Shown piece after piece: positions 34,940-44,260 of a stretch of DNA of 64,000 nucleotides (positions are counted from its first letter, which is position 1; every line of letters starts with the position of its first letter). The position numbers were made by a program, and so were the translations under genes. The notes under the pieces were generated by a model. The model saw only the letters and a list, made by a program, of their open reading frames with translations, had not been told where the DNA came from and made no database searches. Source of the DNA: Massilia endophytica (GTDB lineage Bacteria; Pseudomonadota; Gammaproteobacteria; Burkholderiales; Burkholderiaceae_D); contig NZ_CP088952.1 in NCBI RefSeq assembly GCF_021165955.1, forward strand, positions 1,364,001 to 1,428,000, in the 5' to 3' direction.

Positions 34940-34952
34940 ATCAGATATTGCC

Positions 34953-36131
34953 GTGTTTTCGACATTGACATTTTCGACAGATAAGCGCTTCCCGCCCCGG
35001 CTGGAGGAGGCCTACCAGGCCGACCTCGCTGGCGAGAAACGCCGCGTCGCCCGCCATACGAGTATTCTGTGCTCGGTGTTATATCTGGCTTTCGGCATTC
35101 TCGATATCTGGGCCGTGCCGTCCGCCTTATTCGAAGTGTGGGCGATCCGGGTTTTGATTGTCGTCCTCACGGCGGTGATTTACTTCCTCACGCGCCGCAG
35201 CCCGGAATTTTTCGTCCGCAATTACACAGCCATCACCGTTACCGAATACCTGATCTGGGGCAGCGGCATCGAGGTCATTATTCTCCTGTCGCACCCGGCA
35301 GATATTGGCTGGAGCGCCTATTACGCGGGCCTGATCCTCGTTTCGATGGCGCTGTATTCCTGGACTTACCTGCGGCATCTTTACGCCTGCGCCGTGGGAC
35401 TGGTGCTGGCGCTTGGCTATATCTGGCTCGCCGTCGGAAAGCAGAAAATGACGCTGCAGGATGAGGTGGCGGTGCTGGTCACCAACTGCTTTTTCCTGAT
35501 CTCGGCCAATATCATCGGCCTGTTTTCCCTGCATATCCGCGAGCGCTTTTCCCGCAAGGCTTATCTGCTGAAAAATGCCTTGCGCATGGACCTGGAAACG
35601 GAGGAGGAGGCCCGCCGCCAGAGCGACTACATCTCCGAGCACGATGCCCTCACGGGCCTCCCGAACCGCGTGCGCTTCATGCGCAAGCTGGGCGAGATGC
35701 TGGCGCGGCCGGTCGCGGTGCTCTTCATCGACCTGGATGGCTTCAAGCCCGTCAACGACACCTACGGCCACGCAGCGGGCGACGCCGTGCTCAAGGCGGT
35801 CGGGCAGCGCATGCGCGAGTGCATCCGCACCAGCGACCTGGCCGCCAGGCTGGGCGGCGACGAATTCGTGGTGGCGCTGCCGCTGCCCGAGGAGCATGAC
35901 ATGGGCGTCGAACGCATCATGGAAGCGCTGCTGCACGAGCTGTCGCAGCCCATCGAAGCGGGCGGGGTGACCGTGCGTATCGGTGCAAGCGTGGGCGTGG
36001 CGCAGAGCAGGGGAGAGGTATTGTCTGCGGAAGAACTGCTGGCGCGGGCCGACCAGCACATGTATGAAGTGAAGCGCGCCCGCAAGTCGGAAGCGGAAGG
36101 CCGCGCCTCCCGCCTCCGGGCAGTGCCTTAG
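34953..36131 (+). CDS. Membrane-anchored diguanylate cyclase (GGDEF)
   Basis: Synthesises c-di-GMP from two GTP. The 392 residues start with about six hydrophobic segments (38-195) forming a membrane sensor of unknown ligand, then a short coiled linker and a GGDEF domain. The active motif GGDEF is intact at 301-305, preceded by an RTSD inhibitory site at 292-295 with the usual five-residue spacing, so product inhibition is expected. There is no EAL domain. The start is GTG without a clear ribosome site; the leader carries two overlapping hairpins. It overlaps the convergent asparaginase gene by 4 bases. Confidence 0.88.
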   Translation: MFSTLTFSTDKRFPPRLEEAYQADLAGEKRRVARHTSILCSVLYLAFGILDIWAVPSALFEVWAIRVLIVVLTAVIYFLTRRSPEFFVRNYTAITVTEYLIWGSGIEVIILLSHPADIGWSAYYAGLILVSMALYSWTYLRHLYACAVGLVLALGYIWLAVGKQKMTLQDEVAVLVTNCFFLISANIIGLFSLHIRERFSRKAYLLKNALRMDLETEEEARRQSDYISEHDALTGLPNRVRFMRKLGEMLARPVAVLFIDLDGFKPVNDTYGHAAGDAVLKAVGQRMRECIRTSDLAARLGGDEFVVALPLPEEHDMGVERIMEALLHELSQPIEAGGVTVRIGASVGVAQSRGEVLSAEELLARADQHMYEVKRARKSEAEGRASRLRAVP

Positions 36132-37198
36132 TAGGTGTAGAAGATGCGCTGAATGTCCTTGGTGCTGCTGGTCTTCGTCAGCGCCAGCATCAGCAGGATG
36201 CGCGCCTTCTGAGGATTCAGCGTGTCGGACACCACAAAGTCCAGCTCATCGTCGTTCGCCTCGCCGTTGCGGGCCAGGATGCCATTGCCCACGCGGCTGG
36301 AGCGCACGATGATGGCGCCTTTCTGGCGGGCCGCGACCAGGCCCGGTTTCACCTTGGCGGCCAGGCTGCCGTCGCCCACACCCGCGTGGATGATGCCTTT
36401 GGCGCCTGCCGCCACGAAGGCGTCCAGCGCCACCGTGTTCATATTCGCATAGCCGTAGACGATATCCACCTGCGGGAGGGACGACAGGGCCGAGATATCG
36501 AATTCGCTTTCCGCGGTGTGCTTGCGGGCGGAGCTGCGGTAGAAGAAGGGCTTGCCGCCCTGGATATAACCCAGCATGCCCAGCTCCGGCGTCTTGAAGC
36601 TGTCCGGCGTGGAGGTATTGGTCTTGGTGACGTCGCGCGCGCCGTGAATCTGGTCGCCCATGGCAATCATCACGCCTTTGCCTGCCGCATCTGCGCTGCC
36701 AGCCAGCAGAACGGCGTTATACAGGTTGATCGGGCCATCCGCCGACAGCGCGGTGGACGGACGCATCGCGCCCACCAGCACCACCGGTTTGCGGCTCTTC
36801 ACCACCAGGTTCAGGAAATAGGCCGTTTCCTCCATGGTGTCCGTGCCATGGGTGATGACGATGCCATCCACATTCGGCTGCGCCAGCAGGGCGTTCACGC
36901 GCTTGCCCAGGGCGAGCCAGTGTTCGTTGGTCATGCTCTCGCTGGCGATCTGGAAGACCTGTTCGCCCGTTACATTGGCCACCTTGGCCATTTCCGGCAC
37001 GGCCTGGATCAACTGCTGCACGCCGACCGTGGCAGCCGTGTAACCGACAGTTGTGGTACTGCTGGCGCCAGTGCCGGCAATGGTGCCGCCGGTCGCGAGA
37101 ATGGTCACATTGGGCAGCTTTTGAGCGTGCGCGGCGCTGGCCATCAGCAGAATGCCGAACAGGGTCGCAAAATACTGCACTGTTTTTTGTCGAAGCAT
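36128..37198 (-). CDS. ansB: Periplasmic type II L-asparaginase
   Basis: Hydrolyses asparagine to aspartate and ammonia in the periplasm. The ATG at 37198 (GGGAG six bases upstream) gives 356 residues with a signal peptide ending SAAHAQ; the longer frame from 37234 is rejected. The first catalytic threonine is in ILATGGTIAGTG, the second in HGTDTMEETA, and the lysine-region equivalent is MRPSTALSADGP. A flexible-loop stretch follows the first motif. It is divergent from the formate dehydrogenase operon, with no clear link. Confidence 0.93.
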   Translation of the reverse strand: MLRQKTVQYFATLFGILLMASAAHAQKLPNVTILATGGTIAGTGASSTTTVGYTAATVGVQQLIQAVPEMAKVANVTGEQVFQIASESMTNEHWLALGKRVNALLAQPNVDGIVITHGTDTMEETAYFLNLVVKSRKPVVLVGAMRPSTALSADGPINLYNAVLLAGSADAAGKGVMIAMGDQIHGARDVTKTNTSTPDSFKTPELGMLGYIQGGKPFFYRSSARKHTAESEFDISALSSLPQVDIVYGYANMNTVALDAFVAAGAKGIIHAGVGDGSLAAKVKPGLVAARQKGAIIVRSSRVGNGILARNGEANDDELDFVVSDTLNPQKARILLMLALTKTSSTKDIQRIFYTY

Positions 37199-37317
37199 GC
37201 GGTCTCCCGGGTGGTGGTGAAATGATGCGCGCATCTTATCAACAATTTACTGTTGGCATAAGTCGCATTTTTGGGGCATATTGATATATCTGCACAAGAA
37301 CCGGTCTGGGAGGCGAT

Positions 37318-37836
37318 GTGGAAACGGAAGCGCTAAGCCTGGCTATCGTCATGCAAAGAAAGCCGCTTGCCAGCCGCTGGCAGCCGTTCCAGTGGGCGCC
37401 TGTCGAAGTGCTCCTGGAGCCGGGCCTTCCCGCTGCCCCGCCGCGCTGCCTGCGCCATGAGGAAGACGACACGCGCTGGCTTTTCACCGGTTTTGAGCTC
37501 CGCCTCTACAGCGACGAAGCCGAAGGTTATTTCCTCAACGCCGACAGCGGCGCCCCCTGCTGGTTCATCATGACCCGCCTCGAAGAGATCGATGGCGTGG
37601 AAGTGGCCGTGCCCCACAGCGTGACTCTCTCCTACAACGAAGCGGCCCGCCTCATGGACGGCGGCGAGAAGGTGGATACGCTGCCCGTGCCGCCGCTGAT
37701 CGCCGAACGCCTCGTGGAGTTCGTGCAGGCCTGGTATCGCCCCGAGCCGAAACGCAAGCGCCGCAAGCCTTCCTTCGAAGGCGGAGCCGCCGTCGCCCAG
37801 ATGGCAGCCGCCGAGGGAGGCGCGGGTGGCCGCTGA
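37318..37836 (+). CDS. DUF3305 domain protein, formate dehydrogenase cluster
   Basis: A 172-residue soluble protein matching DUF3305 by its conserved start (SLAIVMQRKPLASRWQPFQW, then PVEVLL) and the GAPCWFIMTRL region. DUF3305 genes occur in betaproteobacterial formate dehydrogenase clusters, where their role is unproven. The start is GTG. The basic C-terminus (EPKRKRRKPSF) is notable. It overlaps the DUF3306 gene by 11 bases and opens the operon. A 12-bp palindrome GATGCGCGCATC at 37224-37235 lies upstream. Confidence 0.82.
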   Translation: METEALSLAIVMQRKPLASRWQPFQWAPVEVLLEPGLPAAPPRCLRHEEDDTRWLFTGFELRLYSDEAEGYFLNADSGAPCWFIMTRLEEIDGVEVAVPHSVTLSYNEAARLMDGGEKVDTLPVPPLIAERLVEFVQAWYRPEPKRKRRKPSFEGGAAVAQMAAAEGGAGGR

Positions 37837-38317
37837 AACCTTCTTCGCCCGCTGGTCGCGCCGCAAGGCCGAAGTGGCTGCCGAACGCGAAGACGAGAAC
37901 CCTGTCGTCCCTGTTCCCGCCGCGCCGGAGCCGCCTGAAGCCCTGCCCACAATGGAGCAGCTCGCGGAGCTCGATCACACGGCCGACCTCAAACCCTTCG
38001 TCGCACGCGGCGTGGACGAAGGCGTGCGCCGCGCGGCGATGAAAAAGCTGTTCGCCGACCCCCGCTTCAATGTGATGGACGGTCTGGATACCTATATCGG
38101 CGACTACAACAGGCCCGATCCCATGCCCGCAGCCATGCTCGCGGCCCTCAACCACGCGAAAGACCTGCTCGATCCCCTGGGCGTCGTCGAGCGGGAGCAG
38201 ACCTTGCGCGGCCTGCTCGCGGCTGCGGACCTCGAGGAAGCCGCCGAACAGGACAACCCCACGGAAGCCCCAGCCCCAAGCCAGGACGACGATGAGCACC
38301 CGATTCAAAGTATGTGA
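37826..38317 (+). CDS. DUF3306 domain protein, formate dehydrogenase cluster
   Basis: A 163-residue protein matching DUF3306: the N-terminus ETFFARWSRRKAE, a central helical region (MKKLFADPRFNVMDGLDTY) and an acidic C-terminal tail. It starts with GTG and overlaps both neighbours (11 bases upstream, 26 downstream), showing tight coupling. Function is unknown; genomic context suggests a role in assembling formate dehydrogenase. Confidence 0.82.
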   Translation: MAAETFFARWSRRKAEVAAEREDENPVVPVPAAPEPPEALPTMEQLAELDHTADLKPFVARGVDEGVRRAAMKKLFADPRFNVMDGLDTYIGDYNRPDPMPAAMLAALNHAKDLLDPLGVVEREQTLRGLLAAADLEEAAEQDNPTEAPAPSQDDDEHPIQSM

Positions 38318-40379
38318 TTGCAACCGCAGCATGCCGGTGGACGGCAAGGCGCTCGGCGCAGCGCTGGAGCAGGGCGCGCCGCTCGACATGGCTTCCCAGC
38401 TGTGCAGGCGTGAAGTCGGGCGCTACCTGGAGGCGCTGGACGGCGCCGAAAAACTGGTGGTCGGCTGCACGCAGGAGCAGCCGCTGTTCTCGGAACTCGC
38501 CGAACAGAAGAACAGGCTTGCGCCGATCCGCTTCGTCAACCTGCGCGAAACGGGCGGCTGGAGCGTGGAGGCGCAGCAGGCCACGCCGAAGATGGCGGCA
38601 TTGCTGGCCGCGGCGCGGCTGCCCGATCCCGAACCCGTACCCGAAGTCGAGTACCGTTCCGAAGGCCGTGCCCTGCTGCTTGGGCCGGCGGCCCGCGTAC
38701 TGCCCTGGGCGCGGCGCCTGCAGGATCAGCTCGACATCACCGTTCTGCTGACGGACACCCACGGCAGCAGCCTGCCAGCGCTGCGCGCCTGGCCCACCTG
38801 GTCGGGTGGGGAAGTGAAGATCTCCGGCTACCTGGGCGCCTTCAAGGTGAGCTGGCAGCAGTCCAACCCCATCGATCTCGATCTTTGCACCCGCTGCAAT
38901 GCCTGCATCAAGGCCTGCCCGGAGAATGCCATCGGGCTCGATTACCAGGTGAAGCTGGACGCATGCAGTTCGCACGGCGATTGCGTAATTGCCTGCGGAG
39001 CGATAGGCGCCATCGACTTCGAACGGCGCGACACGGAACGCAGCGGCGAATTCGACCTCGTGTTCGACCTCGGCGAAGAGCCCCTGATTGCCTTGCACCA
39101 GCCGCCGCAAGGCTACTTCGCCCCGGGAGCATCCGAAACGCGCGCCGCCGGGATGGCGCAAGCCATGTCGTCCATGGTCGGCACTTTCGGCAAGCCGAAA
39201 TTTTTCCAGTACAAGGAGAGCATCTGCGCCCACAGCCGCAACACGAAGACCGGCTGCAACGCCTGCATCGAGGTCTGTTCGGCGCAGGCAGTGAGCCATG
39301 ACGGCGACCGTATCAAGGTCGACCCGAATCTCTGCGTCGGCTGCGGCGCCTGCACCACCGTCTGTCCCTCCGGTGCGCTCAGCTATGCTTATCCCCGCGC
39401 CCCCGACCAGGGCGCCCGCATCAAGACCATGCTCACCACCTACGCCAGGGCAGGTGGCAAGCGCCCGGCGCTGCTGCTGCACAGCGAGGAGGGCGGCGCC
39501 GCGCTGGTGATGGAACTCGGCAGGCTGGCCGGGGCGGGGCGGCTGCGCGGCCTGCCTGCGCGCGTGATCCCGCTGCCCTTGCATCACATTGCATCCGTTG
39601 GCATCGATGTCTGGCTCGCGGCAGTGGCCTATGGCGCGTCGAACGTGATGATCCTGGCCACGGGCGAGGAAGCGCCCCAGTACCTGCAGGCGCTGCGTGG
39701 ACAAGCTGCCATTGCGCAGGCCATCCTGAGTGGACTGGGTTATGCGGGCGAGCATTTGCAGCTGATCGAAGCGAGCGATGCGGAGGCGCTGGACAGCGCG
39801 CTGCGCCGCTGCGAAGCGGGCCAGACGCCGCGGGACGCGGCCAGCTTCAATATCGCGGGCGCCAAGCGCACCACGCTCGATTTCGTATTCGACCATCTCC
39901 TGAAACACGCGCCGCAGCCGAAGGACGAGATTGCGCTGCCTGCGGGTGCGCCATTCGGCACGCTGGCTGTGAACACGGAGGCCTGCACCCTGTGCATGGC
40001 TTGCGTGGGCGCCTGTCCCGAGTCCGCGCTGGCGGACAATCCCAGCCTGCCGCAGCTGCGCTTCACCGAGACCAACTGCGTGCAGTGCGGCCTGTGCGAA
40101 AAAACCTGTCCCGAGAACGCCATTGCGCTCTCCCCGCGCCTGCTGCTCGCGCCGCAGGCAAAGCAGCCGCGCGTGCTGAACGAGGCCCAGCCCTATCACT
40201 GCATCCGCTGCGAGAAGCCTTTCGGCACCTTGCAGATGGTGGAGAACATGGTGGCGAAGCTTTCCTCGCACGGTGCCTTCTCGGCCAACCTGGACCGCCT
40301 GCGCATGTGCGGCGACTGCCGCGTGATCGACATGATGCAGCCATCGAAGGAAGTCTCCATCTTTGAGGTGAAGCGCTAA
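38292..40379 (+). CDS. Multi-cluster 4Fe-4S ferredoxin-type protein
   Basis: A 695-residue cytoplasmic protein without membrane segments. Four ferredoxin-like regions are visible: CTRCNACIKACP with CSSHGDCVIAC (about 197-235), CNACIEVC with CVGCGACTTVCP (about 320-360), CTLCMACVGACP with CVQCGLCEKTCP (about 562-610), and a last pair CIRCEKPF / CGDCRV near the end. That suggests at least six clusters. The N-terminal third may hold a Rossmann-like domain. It probably passes electrons within formate metabolism or enzyme maturation. It overlaps TorD by one base (TAATG). Confidence 0.85.
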   Translation: MSTRFKVCDCNRSMPVDGKALGAALEQGAPLDMASQLCRREVGRYLEALDGAEKLVVGCTQEQPLFSELAEQKNRLAPIRFVNLRETGGWSVEAQQATPKMAALLAAARLPDPEPVPEVEYRSEGRALLLGPAARVLPWARRLQDQLDITVLLTDTHGSSLPALRAWPTWSGGEVKISGYLGAFKVSWQQSNPIDLDLCTRCNACIKACPENAIGLDYQVKLDACSSHGDCVIACGAIGAIDFERRDTERSGEFDLVFDLGEEPLIALHQPPQGYFAPGASETRAAGMAQAMSSMVGTFGKPKFFQYKESICAHSRNTKTGCNACIEVCSAQAVSHDGDRIKVDPNLCVGCGACTTVCPSGALSYAYPRAPDQGARIKTMLTTYARAGGKRPALLLHSEEGGAALVMELGRLAGAGRLRGLPARVIPLPLHHIASVGIDVWLAAVAYGASNVMILATGEEAPQYLQALRGQAAIAQAILSGLGYAGEHLQLIEASDAEALDSALRRCEAGQTPRDAASFNIAGAKRTTLDFVFDHLLKHAPQPKDEIALPAGAPFGTLAVNTEACTLCMACVGACPESALADNPSLPQLRFTETNCVQCGLCEKTCPENAIALSPRLLLAPQAKQPRVLNEAQPYHCIRCEKPFGTLQMVENMVAKLSSHGAFSANLDRLRMCGDCRVIDMMQPSKEVSIFEVKR

Positions 40380-40999
40380 TGGAAGCCAGCCTGCAATTCG
40401 AAACGCCCGACAGGGGCGAGGAAGATGCCCGTGCCGACCTGTATGGCCTGCTGGCCGTGCTGTTCTACCAGCCGCCATCGAACGAGCTGCTCGAATCCAT
40501 CGCCAGCGCGCCGTCAGACGGGGAGGGCGCCTTGCCGGATGCATGGCGCGCACTGCAGACGGCCTGCCGCGACGCGGACCCCGAGAGCGCGCGGGACGAG
40601 TACGAGTCGCTCTTCGTCGGCGTGGGCAAGCCAGAGGTGTTCCTGTACGGCTCCTACTACCTGGCCGGTTTCTTGATGGAGAAGCCGCTGGCCCAGCTGC
40701 GCAGCGACCTACTGGCGCTGGGCCTGGAGCGCGAGGACGATGTGACCGAGAGCGAAGACCACATCTCCTCCCTGTGCGAGGTGATGCGGCACCTGATCTC
40801 CACCGAGGACGTGCTGCATGGCAGCATCGCAACGCAGAAACAATTTTTTGCGGCCCATATCCAGCCCTGGGTGCAGACCCTGTGCGACACGATTCTCCGC
40901 CATCCCGAGGCGCGCTTCCACGCTCCCGTGGCGCAGCTGGCGCAGGCCTTCTTCGCGGTCGAGATGCAGGCCTTCGACATGGTGAATCTACAGAACTGA
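40379..40999 (+). CDS. TorD-family molybdoenzyme chaperone
   Basis: A 206-residue all-helical protein of the TorD/DmsD family: DLYGLLAVLFYQPPSNELL near the N-terminus, the EYESLFVGVGKPEVFLYGSY block (cf. the family E-x3-LF-x6-P-PYES), and EDHISSLCEVMRHLI. Such chaperones bind the Tat signal of a molybdoenzyme and help cofactor insertion before export. The partner here is presumably FdhA encoded 288 bases downstream. The ATG overlaps the preceding stop. Confidence 0.88.
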   Translation: MEASLQFETPDRGEEDARADLYGLLAVLFYQPPSNELLESIASAPSDGEGALPDAWRALQTACRDADPESARDEYESLFVGVGKPEVFLYGSYYLAGFLMEKPLAQLRSDLLALGLEREDDVTESEDHISSLCEVMRHLISTEDVLHGSIATQKQFFAAHIQPWVQTLCDTILRHPEARFHAPVAQLAQAFFAVEMQAFDMVNLQN

Positions 41000-41071
41000 A
41001 ACGAATTTGTAGTTGTGCTAAGGTTGAGCAAGTAGTATTAATCGTGCAATAGACAGTCTGAGGAGACCGGA

Positions 41072-41269
41072 ATGTCCATCGATACCAAAGCTACACGCCG
41101 CACATTCTTTGCGGGCCTGGGCGCAGTGGCCGCCGCGGGTGTCGCCGCAAAGCTGGCCAGCAAACCTGCCGACGCTCCGGCCGAGGAAGCCAAACCCGCC
41201 GATCCGGGCGGTTCGGGCTACCGCCTCAGTGAACACATCAAAAAATACTACCGCACCGCCAAACTCTGA
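41072..41269 (+). CDS. Small Tat-signal protein of the formate dehydrogenase region
   Basis: A 65-residue protein with a twin-arginine signal (TRRTFFAGLGAVAAAGVAAK) and a short mature part ending GYRLSEHIKKYYRTAKL. It corresponds to the formate-dehydrogenase-region Tat target family (TIGR02811-like, from memory). It may be a tiny periplasmic subunit or an assembly factor co-exported with FdhA. GAGGAGA precedes the ATG. The gene is 17 bases upstream of fdhA. Confidence 0.85.
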   Translation: MSIDTKATRRTFFAGLGAVAAAGVAAKLASKPADAPAEEAKPADPGGSGYRLSEHIKKYYRTAKL

Positions 41270-41286
41270 GCTGGGAGGGCACTCAC

Positions 41287-44250
41287 ATGCTGCTGACACG
41301 TAAAGGGCCTGCGGGCCCCCGTTCGTCCGGCCGTTTCGCCGCGAGCCTGAGCGACAGCCTGTCGCGCGCATTGCCGACGATGGACCGCCGCGCTTTCCTG
41401 AAACGATCCGGTATCGGCGTGGGCGCGGGCCTGGCGATATCGCAGGCGCCGCTGCTGCGCAAGGCCCGCGCGGCCGATGCCCCGGCGGACGGCGCGAAGG
41501 CGAAGCATGAGGTGAAGCGCACGGTATGCAGCCACTGTTCCGTGGGCTGCGCGGTGGACGCGATCGTGGAGAACGGCGTGTGGGTGCGGCAGGAGCCGGT
41601 GTTCGATTCGCCCATCAATCTTGGCGCCCACTGCGCGAAGGGTGCTGCGCTGCGCGAGCATGGCCATGGCGACTTCCGCCTGAAGTATCCGATGAAGCTG
41701 GTGAACGGCAAGTACCAGCGCATCAGCTGGGACACGGCCCTGCAGGAGATCTCGGAGCGCCTGCTCGCCACCCGCAAGCAGAGCGGGCCGGATTCCGTGT
41801 TCTGGGTGGGCTCCTCCAAGCACAATAACGAGCAGTCCGCGCTGCTGCGCAAGTTCGTTTCCTTCTTCGGCACCAACAACTGCGACCACCAGGCGCGCAT
41901 CTGCCACTCCACCACGGTGGCCGGTGTGGCGAATACCTGGGGTTACGGCGCCATGACGAACAGCTACAACGACATGCAGTTCGCCAAGGCCGTCATGTAC
42001 ATCGGCTCGAACGCCGCCGAGGCGCACCCGGTCTCCATGCTGCACATGCTGCACGCGAAGGAAACAGGCACGAAAATGATCGTGGTCGATCCGCGCTTCA
42101 CGCGTACGGCGGCGAAGGCGGACCAGTATGTGCGCATCCGTTCCGGTTCGGACATCCCCTACCTCTACGGCATGCTGTACCACATCTTCAAGAACGGCTG
42201 GGAGGACAAGAAGTACATCAACGACCGCGTCTTCGGCATGGACAAGGTGCGCGAAGAGGTCATGAAATGGACGCCGGACAAGGTGGAGGAAGCCTGCGGC
42301 GTGCCCGAGGCCGAGGTCTACCGCGCCGCCGAAACCATGGCGATGAACCGCCCCTCCTCGGTGGTGTGGTGCATGGGCCAGACCCAGCACACCATCGGCA
42401 ACGCCATGGTGCGCGCCTCCTGCATCCTGCAGCTCGCGCTGGGCAATGTGGGCGTTTCCGGCGGCGGCACCAATATCTTCCGTGGCCACGACAATGTGCA
42501 GGGCGCCACCGACGTGGGCCCGAACCCGGATTCGCTGCCCGGCTACTACGGCCTGGCGCCGGGCGCCTGGAAGCACTGGTGCGCCGTCTGGGGCGTGGAT
42601 TACGAATGGGTGAAGAGCCAGTTCGCCTCGCAGGCCATGATGGAAAAGTCCGGCACCACCGTGTCGCGCTGGATCGACGCCGTGCTGGAAAAGAATGAGC
42701 TCATCGACCAGGACAACAACGTGCGGGCCATGGTGTTCTGGGGCCACGCCCCGAACTCGCAGACGCGCGGCCTGGAAATGAAGAAGGCGCTCGACAAGCT
42801 CGATACCCTGGTCGTGATCGACCCCTATCCCTCGGCCACCGCCGCCATGGCGGCCATGAAGGTGGACGGACAGGAGATCAACCCGAACCGCGCCGTCTAC
42901 CTGCTGCCAGCGGCCACGCAGTTCGAGACTTCCGGTTCCGTGACTGCCTCCAACCGTTCGCTCCAGTGGCGCGAAAAGGTGATCGAGCCGCTCTTCGAAT
43001 CGCGCACCGACCACATGATCATGTACCAGCTGGCCGAAAAGCTGGGTTTCGGCAAGCAGCTGGTGGCGAAGATCAAGCTGGTGCCGGGCAAGGGCGGCAT
43101 GATGGAGCCCGAGCCGGAGGACATGCTACGCGAGATCAACCGCGGCTGCTGGACCATCGGCTACACCGGCCAGTCGCCGGAGCGCCTGAAGGCGCACATG
43201 CGCAATATGCACATGTTCGACGTGAAGACCCTGCGCGCCAAAGGCGGCAAGGACCCGGTCACAGGGTACGACCTCACGGGCGACTATTTCGGGCTGCCAT
43301 GGCCATGCTACGGCACGCCGGAACTGAAGCATCCCGGTTCGGCCAACCTGTACGACAACAGCCGCCACGTGATGGACGGCGGCGGCAACTTCCGCGCCAA
43401 CTTCGGTGTGGAGAAGGACGGCATCAATCTCCTGGCCGAAGACGGCTCGCATTCCGTGGGCGCGGACATCACAACAGGCTACCCGGAGTTCGACCATGTG
43501 CTGCTGAAGAAGCTGGGCTGGTGGGACGACCTGACCGACGCCGAGAAGGCGGCAGCCGAAGGCAAGAACTGGAAGACCGATCTTTCGGGCGGCATCCAGC
43601 GGGTGTGCCTGAAGGTACACGGCGTGCATCCCTTCGGCAACGCGAAGGCGCGCGCCGTGGTGTGGAACTTCCCCGACCCCGTGCCGCTGCACCGCGAGCC
43701 TCTGTTCGGCACGCGCCCTGACCTGGTGGCCAAGTATCCCACCCACGACGACAAGAAGGCCTTCTGGCGCATGCCAACGCTGTACAAGACGCTGCAGCAG
43801 AAGAATGTCGAGGCGGGCCTGGACAAGAAGTTCCCCATCATCCTCACCTCCGGCCGCCTTGTGGAGTACGAGGGCGGCGGCGAGGAAACGCGCTCGAATC
43901 CCTGGCTGGCCGAACTGCAGCAGGAGAACTTCGTGGAGATCAATCCGAAGGCCGCCAACGACCGCGGCATCCGCAACGGCGAATACGTGATCGTGTCCAC
44001 GCCCACCGGCGCCCGGCTCAAGGTGCGCGCCCTGGTGACGCAGCGCGTGGGGCCGGATACCGCCTTCATTCCCTTCCACTTCTCCGGCTGGTGGCAGGGC
44101 AAGGACATGCTGGAGTACTACCCCGAAGGCGCCGCGCCCATCGTGCGCGGCGAAGCCGTCAACACGGCCACCACCTACGGCTACGACTCCGTCACCATGA
44201 TGCAGGAAACGAAAACGACGATCTGCAATATCGAACGCTTCACCGCCTGA
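41287..44250 (+). CDS. fdhA: Formate dehydrogenase catalytic subunit (molybdopterin, 4Fe-4S, Cys type)
   Basis: Periplasmic formate oxidase subunit of 987 residues. The Tat motif DRRAFLKRSG begins near residue 33; the start at 41287 is backed by GGGAGG, and an internal ATG at residue 32 is the alternative. The 4Fe-4S cysteines are C81, C84, C88 and C116. The metal ligand is Cys206 (ARICHSTTV), where E. coli FdnG has selenocysteine, so this is a Sec-independent enzyme. Several bis-MGD binding blocks (GSNAAEAHPV, VVDPRFTRTA, FRGHDNVQGATD) are present. It partners with the beta and gamma subunits downstream. Confidence 0.96.
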   Translation: MLLTRKGPAGPRSSGRFAASLSDSLSRALPTMDRRAFLKRSGIGVGAGLAISQAPLLRKARAADAPADGAKAKHEVKRTVCSHCSVGCAVDAIVENGVWVRQEPVFDSPINLGAHCAKGAALREHGHGDFRLKYPMKLVNGKYQRISWDTALQEISERLLATRKQSGPDSVFWVGSSKHNNEQSALLRKFVSFFGTNNCDHQARICHSTTVAGVANTWGYGAMTNSYNDMQFAKAVMYIGSNAAEAHPVSMLHMLHAKETGTKMIVVDPRFTRTAAKADQYVRIRSGSDIPYLYGMLYHIFKNGWEDKKYINDRVFGMDKVREEVMKWTPDKVEEACGVPEAEVYRAAETMAMNRPSSVVWCMGQTQHTIGNAMVRASCILQLALGNVGVSGGGTNIFRGHDNVQGATDVGPNPDSLPGYYGLAPGAWKHWCAVWGVDYEWVKSQFASQAMMEKSGTTVSRWIDAVLEKNELIDQDNNVRAMVFWGHAPNSQTRGLEMKKALDKLDTLVVIDPYPSATAAMAAMKVDGQEINPNRAVYLLPAATQFETSGSVTASNRSLQWREKVIEPLFESRTDHMIMYQLAEKLGFGKQLVAKIKLVPGKGGMMEPEPEDMLREINRGCWTIGYTGQSPERLKAHMRNMHMFDVKTLRAKGGKDPVTGYDLTGDYFGLPWPCYGTPELKHPGSANLYDNSRHVMDGGGNFRANFGVEKDGINLLAEDGSHSVGADITTGYPEFDHVLLKKLGWWDDLTDAEKAAAEGKNWKTDLSGGIQRVCLKVHGVHPFGNAKARAVVWNFPDPVPLHREPLFGTRPDLVAKYPTHDDKKAFWRMPTLYKTLQQKNVEAGLDKKFPIILTSGRLVEYEGGGEETRSNPWLAELQQENFVEINPKAANDRGIRNGEYVIVSTPTGARLKVRALVTQRVGPDTAFIPFHFSGWWQGKDMLEYYPEGAAPIVRGEAVNTATTYGYDSVTMMQETKTTICNIERFTA

Positions 44251-44260
44251 AGGGGACGCC

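Noticed and set aside
34763..34952. c-di-GMP (GEMM) riboswitch before the diguanylate cyclase gene
   Set aside because: The conserved riboswitch core is absent; only the two overlapping hairpins are seen.
37224..37300. Sigma54 promoter before the formate dehydrogenase operon
   Set aside because: A TGGCAT-like element exists but the GG-to-GC spacing is 8 rather than 10.
38148..40832. 894-codon minus-strand frame
   Set aside because: Antisense to the ferredoxin-type gene and torD; composition is not protein-like.
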